Counted from the stretch's first letter, positions 28,911 through 37,562 are shown. The stretch: DNA of 64,000 nt from Streptococcus sp. (GCA_030528055.1 JAUMZQ010000003.1:62001-126000), one strand, 5' to 3'. The notes: a model not told the origin generated them from the letters alone. Program-made: numbers and translations.

Positions 28911-28946
28911 TATTTCATCCTCCAGAATATTTATCTTATTTATATA

Positions 28947-29068
28947 GTAAACGTTTTCTCTCTAAAAATCAATCTTTAAGGCGAAAAAAAATAAATTTCT
29001 GCAAAACGCTTGACATATTTTTAAATCATGATACAATTATAGTCATAAAAGCAATTAAATCGCTTTCA
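28947..29068. promoter_or_regulatory. scrB/scrA divergent control region with LacI/CcpA-type operators and scrA promoter
   Basis: The scrA promoter is TTGACA (29010-29015), 16 bases, TACAAT (29032-29037). CG-centred dyad-like sites lie at 28947-28958 (GTAAACGTTTTC) and 29055-29068 (TTAAATCGCTTTCA), each one mismatch from the CcpA cre consensus. AAAACGCTTGAC overlaps the -35. ScrR, CcpA or both could use these sites; sequence alone does not separate them. Confidence 0.65.
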
Positions 29069-29106
29069 AAAAATAATCTAAAAAATTTATAAGGAGATTT
29101 TTGCAA

Positions 29107-31014
29107 ATGAACAATACTGAAATTGCAAAAAAAGTCATTGAAGCCATTGGTGGAAATGAAAATGTTAGTAGCGTGGCTCACTGTGCAACCCGCCTCCGAG
29201 TAATGGTTAAGGATGAATCTAAGATTAACAAGGATGTTGTTGAAAACTTAGATAAAGTTCAAGGCGCTTTCTTTAATTCAGGTCAGTATCAAATCATTTT
29301 TGGAACTGGTACAGTTAATAAAATATACGATGAAGTAGTAGCTTTAGGATTACCAACATCTTCAACTAGTGATCAAAAAGCTGAAGCGGCTAAGCAAGGG
29401 AATTGGTTCCAACGTGCTATTCGCTCTTTCGGAGATGTTTTTGTTCCAATTCTTCCAGCGATTGTTGCAACAGGTCTCTTTTTAGGAATTCGTGGTGCAA
29501 TTAATAATGATACAATTCTTTCATTGTTCGGTACAAGTGCTAAGGCTTTTGGGGAAACAGACTTCTATAAGTATTCTGCTATTTTAACAGAGACAGCTTT
29601 CGCTTTCTTCCCAGCTTTGATTTCTTGGTCAGCATTTCGCGTATTTGGTGGAAATCCAGTTCTTGGTATTGTTCTTGGTCTAATGATGGTTAGTCCTAAC
29701 TTACCAAATGCTTGGGATGTCGCTAGCGATCCAAGTAAGGCAGCAACATTCTTTGGAGTATTTCATCATGTAGTTGGTTTCCAAAACTCCGTACTTCCTG
29801 CTTTCTTTGTTGGTTTGCTCGGTGCTAAGTTAGAAAAATGGTTGCATAAAAAAATTCCGGATGTACTGGACTTATTATTGGTTCCATTGTTTACTTTGAG
29901 CATTATGTCTTTCCTTGCTATATTTATCATTGGACCGTTCTTCCACAGTGTTGAGGAATATGTTCTTCAAGGAACAAAAGCTGTCCTAGGTTTACCATTT
30001 GGACTTGCAGGTCTTGTAATTGGTGGTGTACATCAATTAATTGTCGTAACTGGGGTACACCACATCTTCAATCTACTGGAATCACAGTTGATTGCTGCTG
30101 ACGGAAAAGATCCATTCAATGCGATCATCACGGCTGCTATGACAGCTCAAGCCGGTGCGACATTAGCTGTTGGTGTGAAAACTAAATCTAAAAAAGTAAA
30201 AGCTCTTGCATTTCCAGCTACAATTTCAGCTCTTCTAGGAATTACTGAGCCAGCAATTTTCGGTATTAACTTACGATATGTAAAACCATTTGTATTAGCT
30301 CTTGGAGCTGGTGCAGTTGGTGGTTGGTTAGCTTCGATTTTGAATCTTGCAGGTACAGGTTTTGGAATTACTATTATTCCAGGTACCTTGCTTTATCTTA
30401 ATGGTCAATTATTACAATATCTATTTATGGTTGTCTTTGTCATGGGATTGAGCTTTGCTCTAACTTATGCTTTTGGTTACAAAGATGAAGAACCAGTAGC
30501 AGAAACAACAAGTGAAATAGAAAAAACACCAGTGGCAGAAAATTCAGTTACTTTGAGTGATGAAACTCTTGTTTCTCCTATCGTTGGGGAAGCTGTAGCT
30601 ATCACATCTGTTAATGACCCAGTTTTCTCTTCAGAAGCTATGGGACGAGGAATTGCAATTAAGCCTAGTGAAGGAACTGTTTATGCTCCCGCAGATGGAG
30701 TGGTTACAGTTGCTTATGATACAGGTCATGCTTATGGTTTGAAAACTGTAAATGGAGCAGAAATCCTAATTCACGTTGGTATTGATACTGTTTCGCTAGA
30801 TGGAAATGGTTTTGTAAAAAATGTTGCTCAAGGTGACACTGTTAAAGCAGGAGATGTTCTTGGAACATTTGACTCTGCTAAGATTGCTGAAGCAAATCTG
30901 GATGATACCACAATGGTTATTGTAACCAACACAAATGACTACAGTTCAGTTGTGCCAGTAGCTAATGGTGCCGTTAGTCAACAAGACGCTATTATTAAGG
31001 TAACTGTAGACTAG
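29107..31014 (+). CDS. scrA: Sucrose-specific PTS enzyme IIBCA
   Basis: 635-residue transporter that imports and phosphorylates sucrose to sucrose-6-phosphate. Domain order is EIIB (about 1-90, phospho-Cys26 in HCATRLRV), membrane EIIC (about 100-455) and EIIA (about 490-635, with the LIHVGIDTV histidine motif). All three are fused, so only EI and HPr are needed. ATG 29107 is preferred to a TTG at 29101 by its ten-base spacing to AAGGAG. Its terminator separates it from scrK. Confidence 0.96.
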   Translation: MNNTEIAKKVIEAIGGNENVSSVAHCATRLRVMVKDESKINKDVVENLDKVQGAFFNSGQYQIIFGTGTVNKIYDEVVALGLPTSSTSDQKAEAAKQGNWFQRAIRSFGDVFVPILPAIVATGLFLGIRGAINNDTILSLFGTSAKAFGETDFYKYSAILTETAFAFFPALISWSAFRVFGGNPVLGIVLGLMMVSPNLPNAWDVASDPSKAATFFGVFHHVVGFQNSVLPAFFVGLLGAKLEKWLHKKIPDVLDLLLVPLFTLSIMSFLAIFIIGPFFHSVEEYVLQGTKAVLGLPFGLAGLVIGGVHQLIVVTGVHHIFNLLESQLIAADGKDPFNAIITAAMTAQAGATLAVGVKTKSKKVKALAFPATISALLGITEPAIFGINLRYVKPFVLALGAGAVGGWLASILNLAGTGFGITIIPGTLLYLNGQLLQYLFMVVFVMGLSFALTYAFGYKDEEPVAETTSEIEKTPVAENSVTLSDETLVSPIVGEAVAITSVNDPVFSSEAMGRGIAIKPSEGTVYAPADGVVTVAYDTGHAYGLKTVNGAEILIHVGIDTVSLDGNGFVKNVAQGDTVKAGDVLGTFDSAKIAEANLDDTTMVIVTNTNDYSSVVPVANGAVSQQDAIIKVTVD

Positions 31015-31023
31015 TCTATCAGT

Positions 31024-31060
31024 ATAAAAACGAATAACAATTTTGCTTATTCGTTTTTAT
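31024..31060 (+). terminator. Intrinsic terminator of scrA
   Basis: Perfect 14-bp arms ATAAAAACGAATAA and TTATTCGTTTTTAT with a 9-base loop. Confidence 0.88.
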
Positions 31061-31088
31061 TTGGAATTAAAAACAAATATGTTATAAT
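31061..31088 (+). promoter_or_regulatory. Promoter of scrK
   Basis: TTGGAA (31061-31066), 16 bases, TATAAT (31083-31088). Confidence 0.6.
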
Positions 31089-31117
31089 GATAAAAATGTA
31101 ATAAAAGAGGTTTTAAA

Positions 31118-32008
31118 ATGACAAAATTGTACGGAAGTTTGGAAGCAGGAGGAACTAAATTTGTCTGTGCTGTAGGAAATGAAAGGTTTGAAGTAATAGA
31201 AAAAACACAATTTCCAACGACAACACCTTATGAAACACTAGATAAAACAATAGAATTTTTCTCTCGTTTTGATAATTTAGTTGGATTGGCGGTAGGTTCT
31301 TTTGGTCCGATTGATATTGATAAAAACTCTCGGACTTATGGTTATATTACCAATACCCCCAAAGAACATTGGGCAAATGTTGATATTGTAGGAGCTTTGC
31401 GAAAATCATTGAATCTTCCTATCTATTTTACAACGGATGTTAATAGTTCTGCTTATGGAGAAGTAATTGCACGTAACAATGCTGGAGGACGCATAGAAAA
31501 TCTAGTTTATTATACAATTGGTACTGGTATTGGTGCAGGAGCTCTTCAACACGGTGAATTTATTGGTGGTAGCGGACACCCAGAAATGGGGCATTATTAT
31601 GTAGCAAAACATCCAATGGATACGGAAAAGGAATTTAACGGAACTTGTCCATTTCATAATGGTTGTTTGGAAGGATTGGCAGCTGGACCAAGTCTGGAAG
31701 CTCGTACGGGAGTTCGTGGTGAAAATATTGAATTAAATAGCTCTGTGTGGGATATTCAAGCTTACTACATTGCACAGGCGGCTATCCAAGCAACAGTTAC
31801 TTTCCGTCCAGATGTTATTGTTTTTGGTGAAGGTGTTATGGCTCAACAGCACATGCTAGATCGTGTTCGTGAAAAGTTTAATGTCCTTCTAAATGGCTAC
31901 CTACCAGTTCCAGATGTGCGTGATTATATTGTTACTCCTGCGGTTGCGGGAAATGGTTCTGCTACACTGGGTAATTTTGTTTTAGCTAAAAAAGTTAGTG
32001 AACACTAA
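31118..32008 (+). CDS. scrK: Fructokinase (ROK family)
   Basis: 296-residue ROK-family sugar kinase that phosphorylates the fructose freed by scrB to fructose-6-phosphate. The N-terminal ATP-binding GSLEAGGTKFVCAVG (5-19), the ROK signature region YYTIGTGIGAGAL and a zinc-ligand cluster HPEMGHY...CPFHNGCLEG are visible. It has its own promoter after the scrA terminator. With scrA, scrB and scrR it completes the route from sucrose to glycolysis. Confidence 0.95.
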   Translation: MTKLYGSLEAGGTKFVCAVGNERFEVIEKTQFPTTTPYETLDKTIEFFSRFDNLVGLAVGSFGPIDIDKNSRTYGYITNTPKEHWANVDIVGALRKSLNLPIYFTTDVNSSAYGEVIARNNAGGRIENLVYYTIGTGIGAGALQHGEFIGGSGHPEMGHYYVAKHPMDTEKEFNGTCPFHNGCLEGLAAGPSLEARTGVRGENIELNSSVWDIQAYYIAQAAIQATVTFRPDVIVFGEGVMAQQHMLDRVREKFNVLLNGYLPVPDVRDYIVTPAVAGNGSATLGNFVLAKKVSEH

Positions 32009-32059
32009 GAGAAGTACTATCCGTTGAAACAAAAGCAAAACAATTAAAAAATAATTTAT

Positions 32060-32088
32060 ACCTTACTTCTAATAAAGTAAGGTTTTTT
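32060..32088 (+). terminator. Intrinsic terminator of scrK
   Basis: ACCTTACTT and AAGTAAGGT pair (32060-32068 with 32075-32083) and T6 follows. Confidence 0.88.
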
Positions 32089-32102
32089 GATTTTAAAACT
32101 TG

Positions 32103-32203
32103 AATTAGAACTACTGTCTGAATAAAATAGAAAAAATCTATTTTTTCTTGACATTTTTCAAAACCAGAGTAAAATAGTTCTCATTGTAACTATATAGTTC
32201 TCA
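32103..32203 (+). repeat. Left copy of a 101-bp direct repeat (duplicate of the marR promoter)
   Basis: Matches 33451-33551 with two mismatches over 101 bp, offset exactly 1348 bp. It carries the same TTGACA/TAAAAT promoter and first operator (32174-32193), but the second operator breaks off after ATAGTTCTCA. It therefore ends where the islet's foreign-looking sequence begins. Confidence 0.9.
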
Positions 32204-32207
32204 AAGG

Positions 32208-32336
32208 ACTGGTGGCAGATGGAGTAAAGTCAAAAGTGAGAAAGATAGAACCTTCACTATATCTGATTTATTTGATGTTTATCAAGGTAAACCAAATTAT
32301 TCAAAGTATGACCATTCAACTTGCCAATGGAATTAA
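32208..32336 (+). pseudogene. Short remnant resembling a restriction-specificity (HsdS-like) domain
   Basis: 43 codons open to a stop at 32334-32336, reading ...RTFTISDLFDVYQGKPNYSKYD..., which resembles the start of an HsdS-type target-recognition domain (F-x-I-x-D-L-F-x-x-x-x-G-K). No start codon with a ribosome site and no continuation exist. Assignment is tentative. Confidence 0.3.
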
Positions 32337-32549
32337 TCTTTAAAAGATTTTTAATCAGGTAATATAAGTTGCAATTATACGCATAAATTTAAGGTAGCCT
32401 CTATTCTCTGGAAAATTGCGAGAGACTCTACCGATAAAAAGCATATACTCGTCAATTATTGAGTGCCAACTCAGATAAAATTGAACAGTAAAAAAGATAG
32501 CTAGGTGAGAAGATGAATCATTTTAGACACGAATTGCTAAGGGAGTATT
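32337..32549. other. Non-coding stretch inside the islet
   Basis: No open frame of note, terminator or clear promoter. The only useful element is the GGGAG ribosome site at 32541-32545 for the next gene. Confidence 0.5.
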
Positions 32550-32552
32550 ATG

Positions 32553-33026
32553 ATGCCAACAAAAGTAAAAATCAAAATTATAGATGCTTCTGATTTACGT
32601 ATGCATTTGGATAGTATTTATGAACAAACTTCTCAAGTTGCGTTATGTCAATGGGCGTTGTGTGTTGCTACACATATATTGAAGATGGTTAATTCTTTGT
32701 ATATAGAACATCCAGTAATTAAAGAAGGATTTGAAATAAATCAAAGCTGGCAAAGACGCGAAGTGCGTATGCACGATGTTAGACAAGTAGGATTCAAAAT
32801 ACATCAACTTGCCAAAACATCGCAAAACATTATTGAACAAACATCGCTACGAGTGGTAGGACAAGCGGTCGCAACTGGGCATATGAGAGAGCACGCGATG
32901 GTTGCTTCTGATTACGCCATTAAGGTGATAAATTTGTTACATCCAAATGATTTAGATGCTGTAAAAGATGAAAGATTATGGCAAATTGAGAAATTAGAAA
33001 GTCTTAGAATAGATAGTAAAAAATAA
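32553..33026 (+). CDS. Imm5-like putative immunity protein (orphan)
   Basis: 157-residue soluble helical protein. The C-terminal half, TSLRVVGQAVATGHMREHAMVASDYAIKVINLLHP (about 112-146), matches the hallmark G-Q-A-V-A-T-x-H-x-x-x-H-A...A-x-Y-A-x-K segment of Imm5-like putative immunity proteins of toxin systems. The second of two adjacent ATGs (32553) has better spacing (7 bases) to GGGAG. No toxin gene is next to it. It sits in a degenerate islet between a promoter duplicate and a broken transposase. It could protect against a toxin made by other strains, or be a leftover; function is inferred from family resemblance only. Confidence 0.6.
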   Translation: MPTKVKIKIIDASDLRMHLDSIYEQTSQVALCQWALCVATHILKMVNSLYIEHPVIKEGFEINQSWQRREVRMHDVRQVGFKIHQLAKTSQNIIEQTSLRVVGQAVATGHMREHAMVASDYAIKVINLLHPNDLDAVKDERLWQIEKLESLRIDSKK

Positions 33027-33143
33027 ACTGGATTTGTTTCCCAAAAACGAATGGTACAGATTTTATTAATCCTATTGCTTTAAGCTATGACGAATGTGTA
33101 GCACTGCTTGTAAAAGCTTAGAAAGCATTGAACGAAAGGGATT

Positions 33144-33431
33144 ATGAAAAGTCTTGTTATCAAGGTTTTCCGACCGAAGCCAAATAATGGGACTGAATTT
33201 GCTAGACTCTCAGAAGTATTTCCTAAAGATTACATCTACTATGCACATCCTTATTCTTCTTGGGAACGAGGAACTAACGAAAACCATAACCGATTGATTA
33301 GACGATGGTTGCCTAAGAACACTAAGAAAACGACCACAAGAATGGTCGCTTTCATTGAAAATTGGATAAACAACTATCCTAAGAAATGCCTGAACTATCT
33401 ATCTCCTAGACAATTTCTACTCAATGGCTAA
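33144..33431 (+). pseudogene. IS30-family transposase remnant (C-terminal part)
   Basis: 95 codons matching the catalytic end of IS30-type transposases: NNGTEFARLSEVFP, YYAHPYSSWERGTNENHNRLIRRWLPK and the closing YLSPRQFLL. The family has D-N-G-x-E-F at the first motif; here the catalytic Asp is Asn (codon aat), and about two thirds of the protein upstream is missing. It is inactive by these two criteria. The islet's right end, with the promoter copy, follows 20 bp later. Confidence 0.85.
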
Positions 33432-33450
33432 CTTGGACTTGAAATTTAGT

Positions 33451-33551
33451 AATTAGAACTACTGTCTGAATAAAATAGAAAAAATCTATTTTTTCTTGAC
33501 ATTTTTCAAAATCAGAGTAAAATAGTTCTCATGGTAACTATATAGTTCTCA
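33451..33551 (+). repeat. Right copy of the 101-bp direct repeat (working marR promoter)
   Basis: Partner of 32103-32203. Here the sequence continues into an intact second operator and the marR gene, so this is the functional copy. Confidence 0.9.
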
Positions 33552-33561
33552 TAAGAACTAT
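33496..33561 (+). promoter_or_regulatory. marR-ABC promoter with two abutting operators
   Basis: TTGACA (33496-33501), 16 bases, TAAAAT (33518-33523). Two 20-bp operators touch end to end: ATAGTTCTCATGGTAACTAT (33522-33541, imperfect) and ATAGTTCTCATAAGAACTAT (33542-33561, perfect 8-bp arms, extending to 10 bp). They cover the -10 and the transcript start, so binding should block transcription. Confidence 0.75.
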
Positions 33562-33577
33562 ATTAGAAAGGATTCTC

Positions 33578-34027
33578 ATGGAAAGACCGTTATTTGAATT
33601 TAAGTGTATTGGAAGAAAACTTCATTCAATTGTTAAACAGATAGCCAAGGAACGTGGCATTGATTTTATTGCTGGACCACAAGGACAGGTACTGTATTTT
33701 GTGGATTATCATGAAAAAATTGGAAAACAAAGTCAGATTAAAGATATTGAAACTGAATTAGATATTTCCAAATCAGTTGCTAGTAACCTGATTAAGAGAA
33801 TGGAAAAAAATCAGCTCATTTCGGTAGAACCTAGCGAAATAGATAAGAGAGCCAAACATATTCGACTGACCAAACGGTCGCGGGAAATTATGGGTGAAGC
33901 GAAGAGCTTTTTTAAGGAAATAGATGAATGTATGCTAAGAGATGTTTCACCAGAAGACTTAGCTATTTTTTCTAAAGTTATCAGAAAATTTTATAACAAT
34001 ATAGAAACATTGGAAAAAGGAGAATAG
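33578..34027 (+). CDS. MarR-family repressor of the adjacent ABC exporter (SatR-like)
   Basis: 149-residue winged-helix regulator with the MarR core: IKDIETELDISKSVASNLIKRMEKNQLISVEPSEIDKRAKHIRLT (about 53-97), recognition helix plus beta wing. It starts 16 bp after the operator pair and is followed 1 bp after its stop by the exporter gene, so it should autoregulate the whole unit. The arrangement marR plus two ABC half-exporters matches satR-satA-satB of S. suis (fluoroquinolone efflux), though the drug range here is unknown. Confidence 0.88.
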   Translation: MERPLFEFKCIGRKLHSIVKQIAKERGIDFIAGPQGQVLYFVDYHEKIGKQSQIKDIETELDISKSVASNLIKRMEKNQLISVEPSEIDKRAKHIRLTKRSREIMGEAKSFFKEIDECMLRDVSPEDLAIFSKVIRKFYNNIETLEKGE

Positions 34028-34028
34028 A

Positions 34029-35798
34029 ATGTTTAAGTTATTTAAACGACTGACAGGAAAAGAAGTAGGAACGATTGTTCTGAGTGTTCTCTTTACTTGT
34101 TTGACAGTTTATTTAGAATTGGAAGTTCCGACTTATATATCAGAAATTACCAAATTATTGCAAACGCAAGGTACGACAGTTTCGGACTTATGGAGTCCAG
34201 GGCTAACAATGATTGGTTTATCATTGATGGCTTTTGCTTCCTCAGTGATTGTTGGGTTTTTCTCAGCACGAGTGGCAGCTAGTTTTACGAAGAGGTTGCG
34301 GGGAGATATTTTTAATCAGGTTTTAGATTATTCACAAACAGAGGTAAAGCAGTTTTCTATTCCTAGTTTGTTAACTCGTACGACTAATGATATTACGCAA
34401 GTGCAATTATTAATCACAATGGGATTACAAGTCGTTACGCGAGGTCCTATCATGGCTATTTGGGCCATGACAAAGATTGTCGGGAAATCTGAATATTGGT
34501 TAGGGGCTGTTGCCATAGCCGTTTTAGTTAATATTGTGATGATTTTGATTTTGGGAACTCTTGCTCTTCCAAAACAGTCTGTTATCCAAAAATTGACAGA
34601 TAGATTAAATAGTGTTACTCGCGAAAGTTTATCAGGGATTCGCGTTGTTCGTGCCTACAATGCAGAAAGCTATCAAGATGATAAGTTCTCAGTAGCCAAT
34701 AATGAAGTGACACGTCTCAATTTATTTGTAAACAGACTAATGGCTCTGATGAATCCAGTGATGATAACTATTTCTAGTGGTCTTAGCTTATCCATTTACT
34801 GGATTGGAGCTTATCTCATTCAAGATGCACAACTAGCAGACCGCTTGCCAATTTTTAGCGACATGGTTGTATTCATGTCTTATGCAATGCAAGTAGTTAT
34901 GGGATTTTTACTAATGGGAGCTCTCTTCATCGTTCTTCCACGTACTCTTGTTTCTGCTGGTCGGATTAACGAGGTATTGGATTTGAGTTCTTCTATTGAA
35001 TCTCCTACCGTTACTAAGGAAGCTGATAAGGATAGCAAGGGACAAGTTGTTTTCCATAATGTTTCTTTTCGCTATTCTAAAAACTCAGAAGCTGTTATTG
35101 AACATATTAGCTTCAGTGCTAAAGCTGGAGAAACAGTGGCTTTTATTGGTTCAACTGGTTCAGGAAAATCAACTTTAGTTAATCTAATTCCTCGTTTCTA
35201 CGATGTGACAGAAGGGGAAATTCTAGTAGATGGTGTTGATGTACGAGACTATAAATTAGAGACTCTTCGTAGCAAGGTTGGTTATATTCCGCAAAAAGCT
35301 GTTCTATTTTCAGGTGATATTGAAGGAAATTTGGAATTTGGGAATAGTTTTGAGAGTCCTTTGAATGATGAAGCAATGTGGAAGGCTTTAGAGTTGGCTC
35401 AAGCTAAACCATTTGTAGAAGAAAAAGAAAATGGCTTGAAATCAACAGTTGCACAGGGAGGAAATAATTTTTCTGGTGGTCAACGTCAGCGGTTGGCAAT
35501 CGCTCGTGCTTTAGCTCGTAAGCCAGAAATTTTAATCTTTGACGATTCGTTTTCTGCCTTGGATTATAAAACAGACCGTATTTTACGGAATGAATTGGCA
35601 GAAAAAACTAAAGATATGACTAAGTTAATTGTTGCACAACGAATTTCGACTATTATGGATGCTGATCAGATACTAGTACTAGATAAAGGTCAAATCGTCG
35701 GTCAAGGAACGCATCAAGAATTGTTAGCTAATAATGCAGTTTATCAAGAAATTGCCTATTCACAATTATCAAAGGAGGAGTTAGAAAATGAAAAATAA
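34029..35798 (+). CDS. Multidrug ABC exporter half with degenerate Walker B (SatA-like)
   Basis: 589-residue half-exporter: six membrane helices (about 1-320) and an ATPase domain with Walker A GSTGSGKST (about 377-385) and signature FSGGQRQ. The residue after Walker B is Asp (LIFDDS) in place of the catalytic Glu. That marks the non-hydrolysing site of heterodimeric exporters (LmrCD, BmrCD and TM287/288 type). Efflux of drugs or lipids across the cytoplasmic membrane is expected. It overlaps the next gene by 11 bp. Confidence 0.88.
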   Translation: MFKLFKRLTGKEVGTIVLSVLFTCLTVYLELEVPTYISEITKLLQTQGTTVSDLWSPGLTMIGLSLMAFASSVIVGFFSARVAASFTKRLRGDIFNQVLDYSQTEVKQFSIPSLLTRTTNDITQVQLLITMGLQVVTRGPIMAIWAMTKIVGKSEYWLGAVAIAVLVNIVMILILGTLALPKQSVIQKLTDRLNSVTRESLSGIRVVRAYNAESYQDDKFSVANNEVTRLNLFVNRLMALMNPVMITISSGLSLSIYWIGAYLIQDAQLADRLPIFSDMVVFMSYAMQVVMGFLLMGALFIVLPRTLVSAGRINEVLDLSSSIESPTVTKEADKDSKGQVVFHNVSFRYSKNSEAVIEHISFSAKAGETVAFIGSTGSGKSTLVNLIPRFYDVTEGEILVDGVDVRDYKLETLRSKVGYIPQKAVLFSGDIEGNLEFGNSFESPLNDEAMWKALELAQAKPFVEEKENGLKSTVAQGGNNFSGGQRQRLAIARALARKPEILIFDDSFSALDYKTDRILRNELAEKTKDMTKLIVAQRISTIMDADQILVLDKGQIVGQGTHQELLANNAVYQEIAYSQLSKEELENEK

Positions 35799-37551
35799 GA
35801 AAAAAACTTTGTTTTCTCAAGCAAAACCTTATCTTAAAGGGTTTCAGTTTCCTCTTGTATTAGCTATTTCAGGGGCTGTGGTATCTAGTATTATTACAGT
35901 ATATGGTCCAGACAGACTGAAAGAAATTACTAATTTGATTTCTAAGGGAATGGCGACTTCAATTGATGTAGATAAAATTTCTAGCATTGCTCTTTTTCTA
36001 GCAGTTTTATATGCTATTGGGGCATTGTTGAATTACGGTCAGTCTTTTATCATTTCAACCGTTATTCAAGGATTTTCAAAACGTCTAAGAGCAGGAATTG
36101 CCGAAAAGATTAATAAATTACCTTTGCGTTATTTTGACAGTCATTCACAAGGAGATACCTTATCGAGAGTGACCAACGATGTGGATACGCTTGGTCAAGC
36201 GTTGAATCAAAGTTTAGGAACAGTCATCTCTTCTAGTATTTTGCTAGTTGCTGTACTGGTTATGATGTTCTTTACAAATGGAGCATTAGCTGTAGTTACT
36301 ATTGTGTCCACTCTTTTAGGATTTGTGTTTGTCGGGATTATCATGGGACGTTCACAGAAATATTTTTCTGATCAACAAAATAATTTAGCTGCTGTTAATG
36401 GGTATGCAGAAGAAAGATATTCAGGTCATAATGTAGTTTCTAGTTACAATGCTGTTGAACAATCAAAGGAAACATTTGCTTCTTTGAATCAAAAACTATA
36501 CAACAGCGTTTGGAAATCTCAATTCATTTCTGGGATTATGATGCCCTTGATGATTTTCACAGGAAATTTCGCTTATGTCATGGTTATTTTAGTGGGAGCG
36601 ATGATGGCTATAGATGGTTCAATTACCATTGGGGTTATTGTAGCATTCATGGTTTATGTTAGAACATTTTCACAACCTTTATCTCAAATTGCACAAGGAA
36701 TGACAACACTTCAACAGGCTGGAGCAGCTTTGGGAAGAGTCTTTGAATTTTTAGGTGAAGCTGAAATGGAAGATGATAGTCACAAAGCAGAGCAGTTGAA
36801 AACCATTAAGGGTGATATTGCATTTAAAGATGTTTTCTTTGGATATAATAAAGACCAAACGATTATTCACGATTTTTCTGCCCAAGCAAAAGCAGGACAA
36901 AAAGTTGCCATTGTAGGACCGACTGGAGCTGGAAAAACAACCATTGTCAATTTGTTGATGAAATTCTACGAAATTGATTGTGGCTCTATCAGTATTGATG
37001 ATATAGACATCACGAATATGAAACGTTCTGAAGTTCATGAAGCCTTTTCTATGGTTTTACAAGACACATGGCTTTTCGATGGAACTATTAAAGAAAATCT
37101 TATTTATAATCAGAAAAATATTTCTGAAAAAGATGTGGTTGAAGCAGCTAAAGCGGTTGGAGTACATCATTTTATTAAAACATTACCTAAAGGATATGAT
37201 ACGGTTTTAGATGATACGGTTAGCTTGTCTGTTGGACAAAAACAACTACTTACGATTGCGCGTGCTCTTTTGAAAGATTCACCACTTCTAATACTAGATG
37301 AGGCAACTTCTTCTGTTGATACACGGACAGAAGAATTGATTCAAAAAGCTATGGATAAACTGATGGAAGGTAGAACTTCGTTTGTGATTGCTCATAGACT
37401 TTCAACCATTCGAAATGCAGATTTAATCCTTGTAATGAGGGATGGAAATATTATCGAACAAGGAAATCATGATGAGTTGATGCTGCAAGATGGTTTCTAT
37501 GCAGACCTTTACAACAGTCAATTTGTTGAATCAGATGAAGAGGTTAGCTAA
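35788..37551 (+). CDS. Multidrug ABC exporter half, partner subunit (SatB-like)
   Basis: 587-residue partner: six membrane helices, Walker A GPTGAGKTT (about 379-387), a normal Walker B LLILDEA but an altered signature SLSVGQKQ (Val replacing Gly). Because the composite site is formed by one subunit's Walker motifs and the other's signature, this defect falls in the same site as the Asp of the first subunit, leaving one good ATP site. Translation is coupled by an 11-bp overlap. Confidence 0.88.
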   Translation: MKNKKKTLFSQAKPYLKGFQFPLVLAISGAVVSSIITVYGPDRLKEITNLISKGMATSIDVDKISSIALFLAVLYAIGALLNYGQSFIISTVIQGFSKRLRAGIAEKINKLPLRYFDSHSQGDTLSRVTNDVDTLGQALNQSLGTVISSSILLVAVLVMMFFTNGALAVVTIVSTLLGFVFVGIIMGRSQKYFSDQQNNLAAVNGYAEERYSGHNVVSSYNAVEQSKETFASLNQKLYNSVWKSQFISGIMMPLMIFTGNFAYVMVILVGAMMAIDGSITIGVIVAFMVYVRTFSQPLSQIAQGMTTLQQAGAALGRVFEFLGEAEMEDDSHKAEQLKTIKGDIAFKDVFFGYNKDQTIIHDFSAQAKAGQKVAIVGPTGAGKTTIVNLLMKFYEIDCGSISIDDIDITNMKRSEVHEAFSMVLQDTWLFDGTIKENLIYNQKNISEKDVVEAAKAVGVHHFIKTLPKGYDTVLDDTVSLSVGQKQLLTIARALLKDSPLLILDEATSSVDTRTEELIQKAMDKLMEGRTSFVIAHRLSTIRNADLILVMRDGNIIEQGNHDELMLQDGFYADLYNSQFVESDEEVS

Positions 37552-37562
37552 TCATGATTAGT

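Noticed and set aside
33144..33431. Active insertion sequence
   Set aside because: N-terminal two thirds missing and the catalytic Asp replaced by Asn; no paired terminal inverted repeats found.
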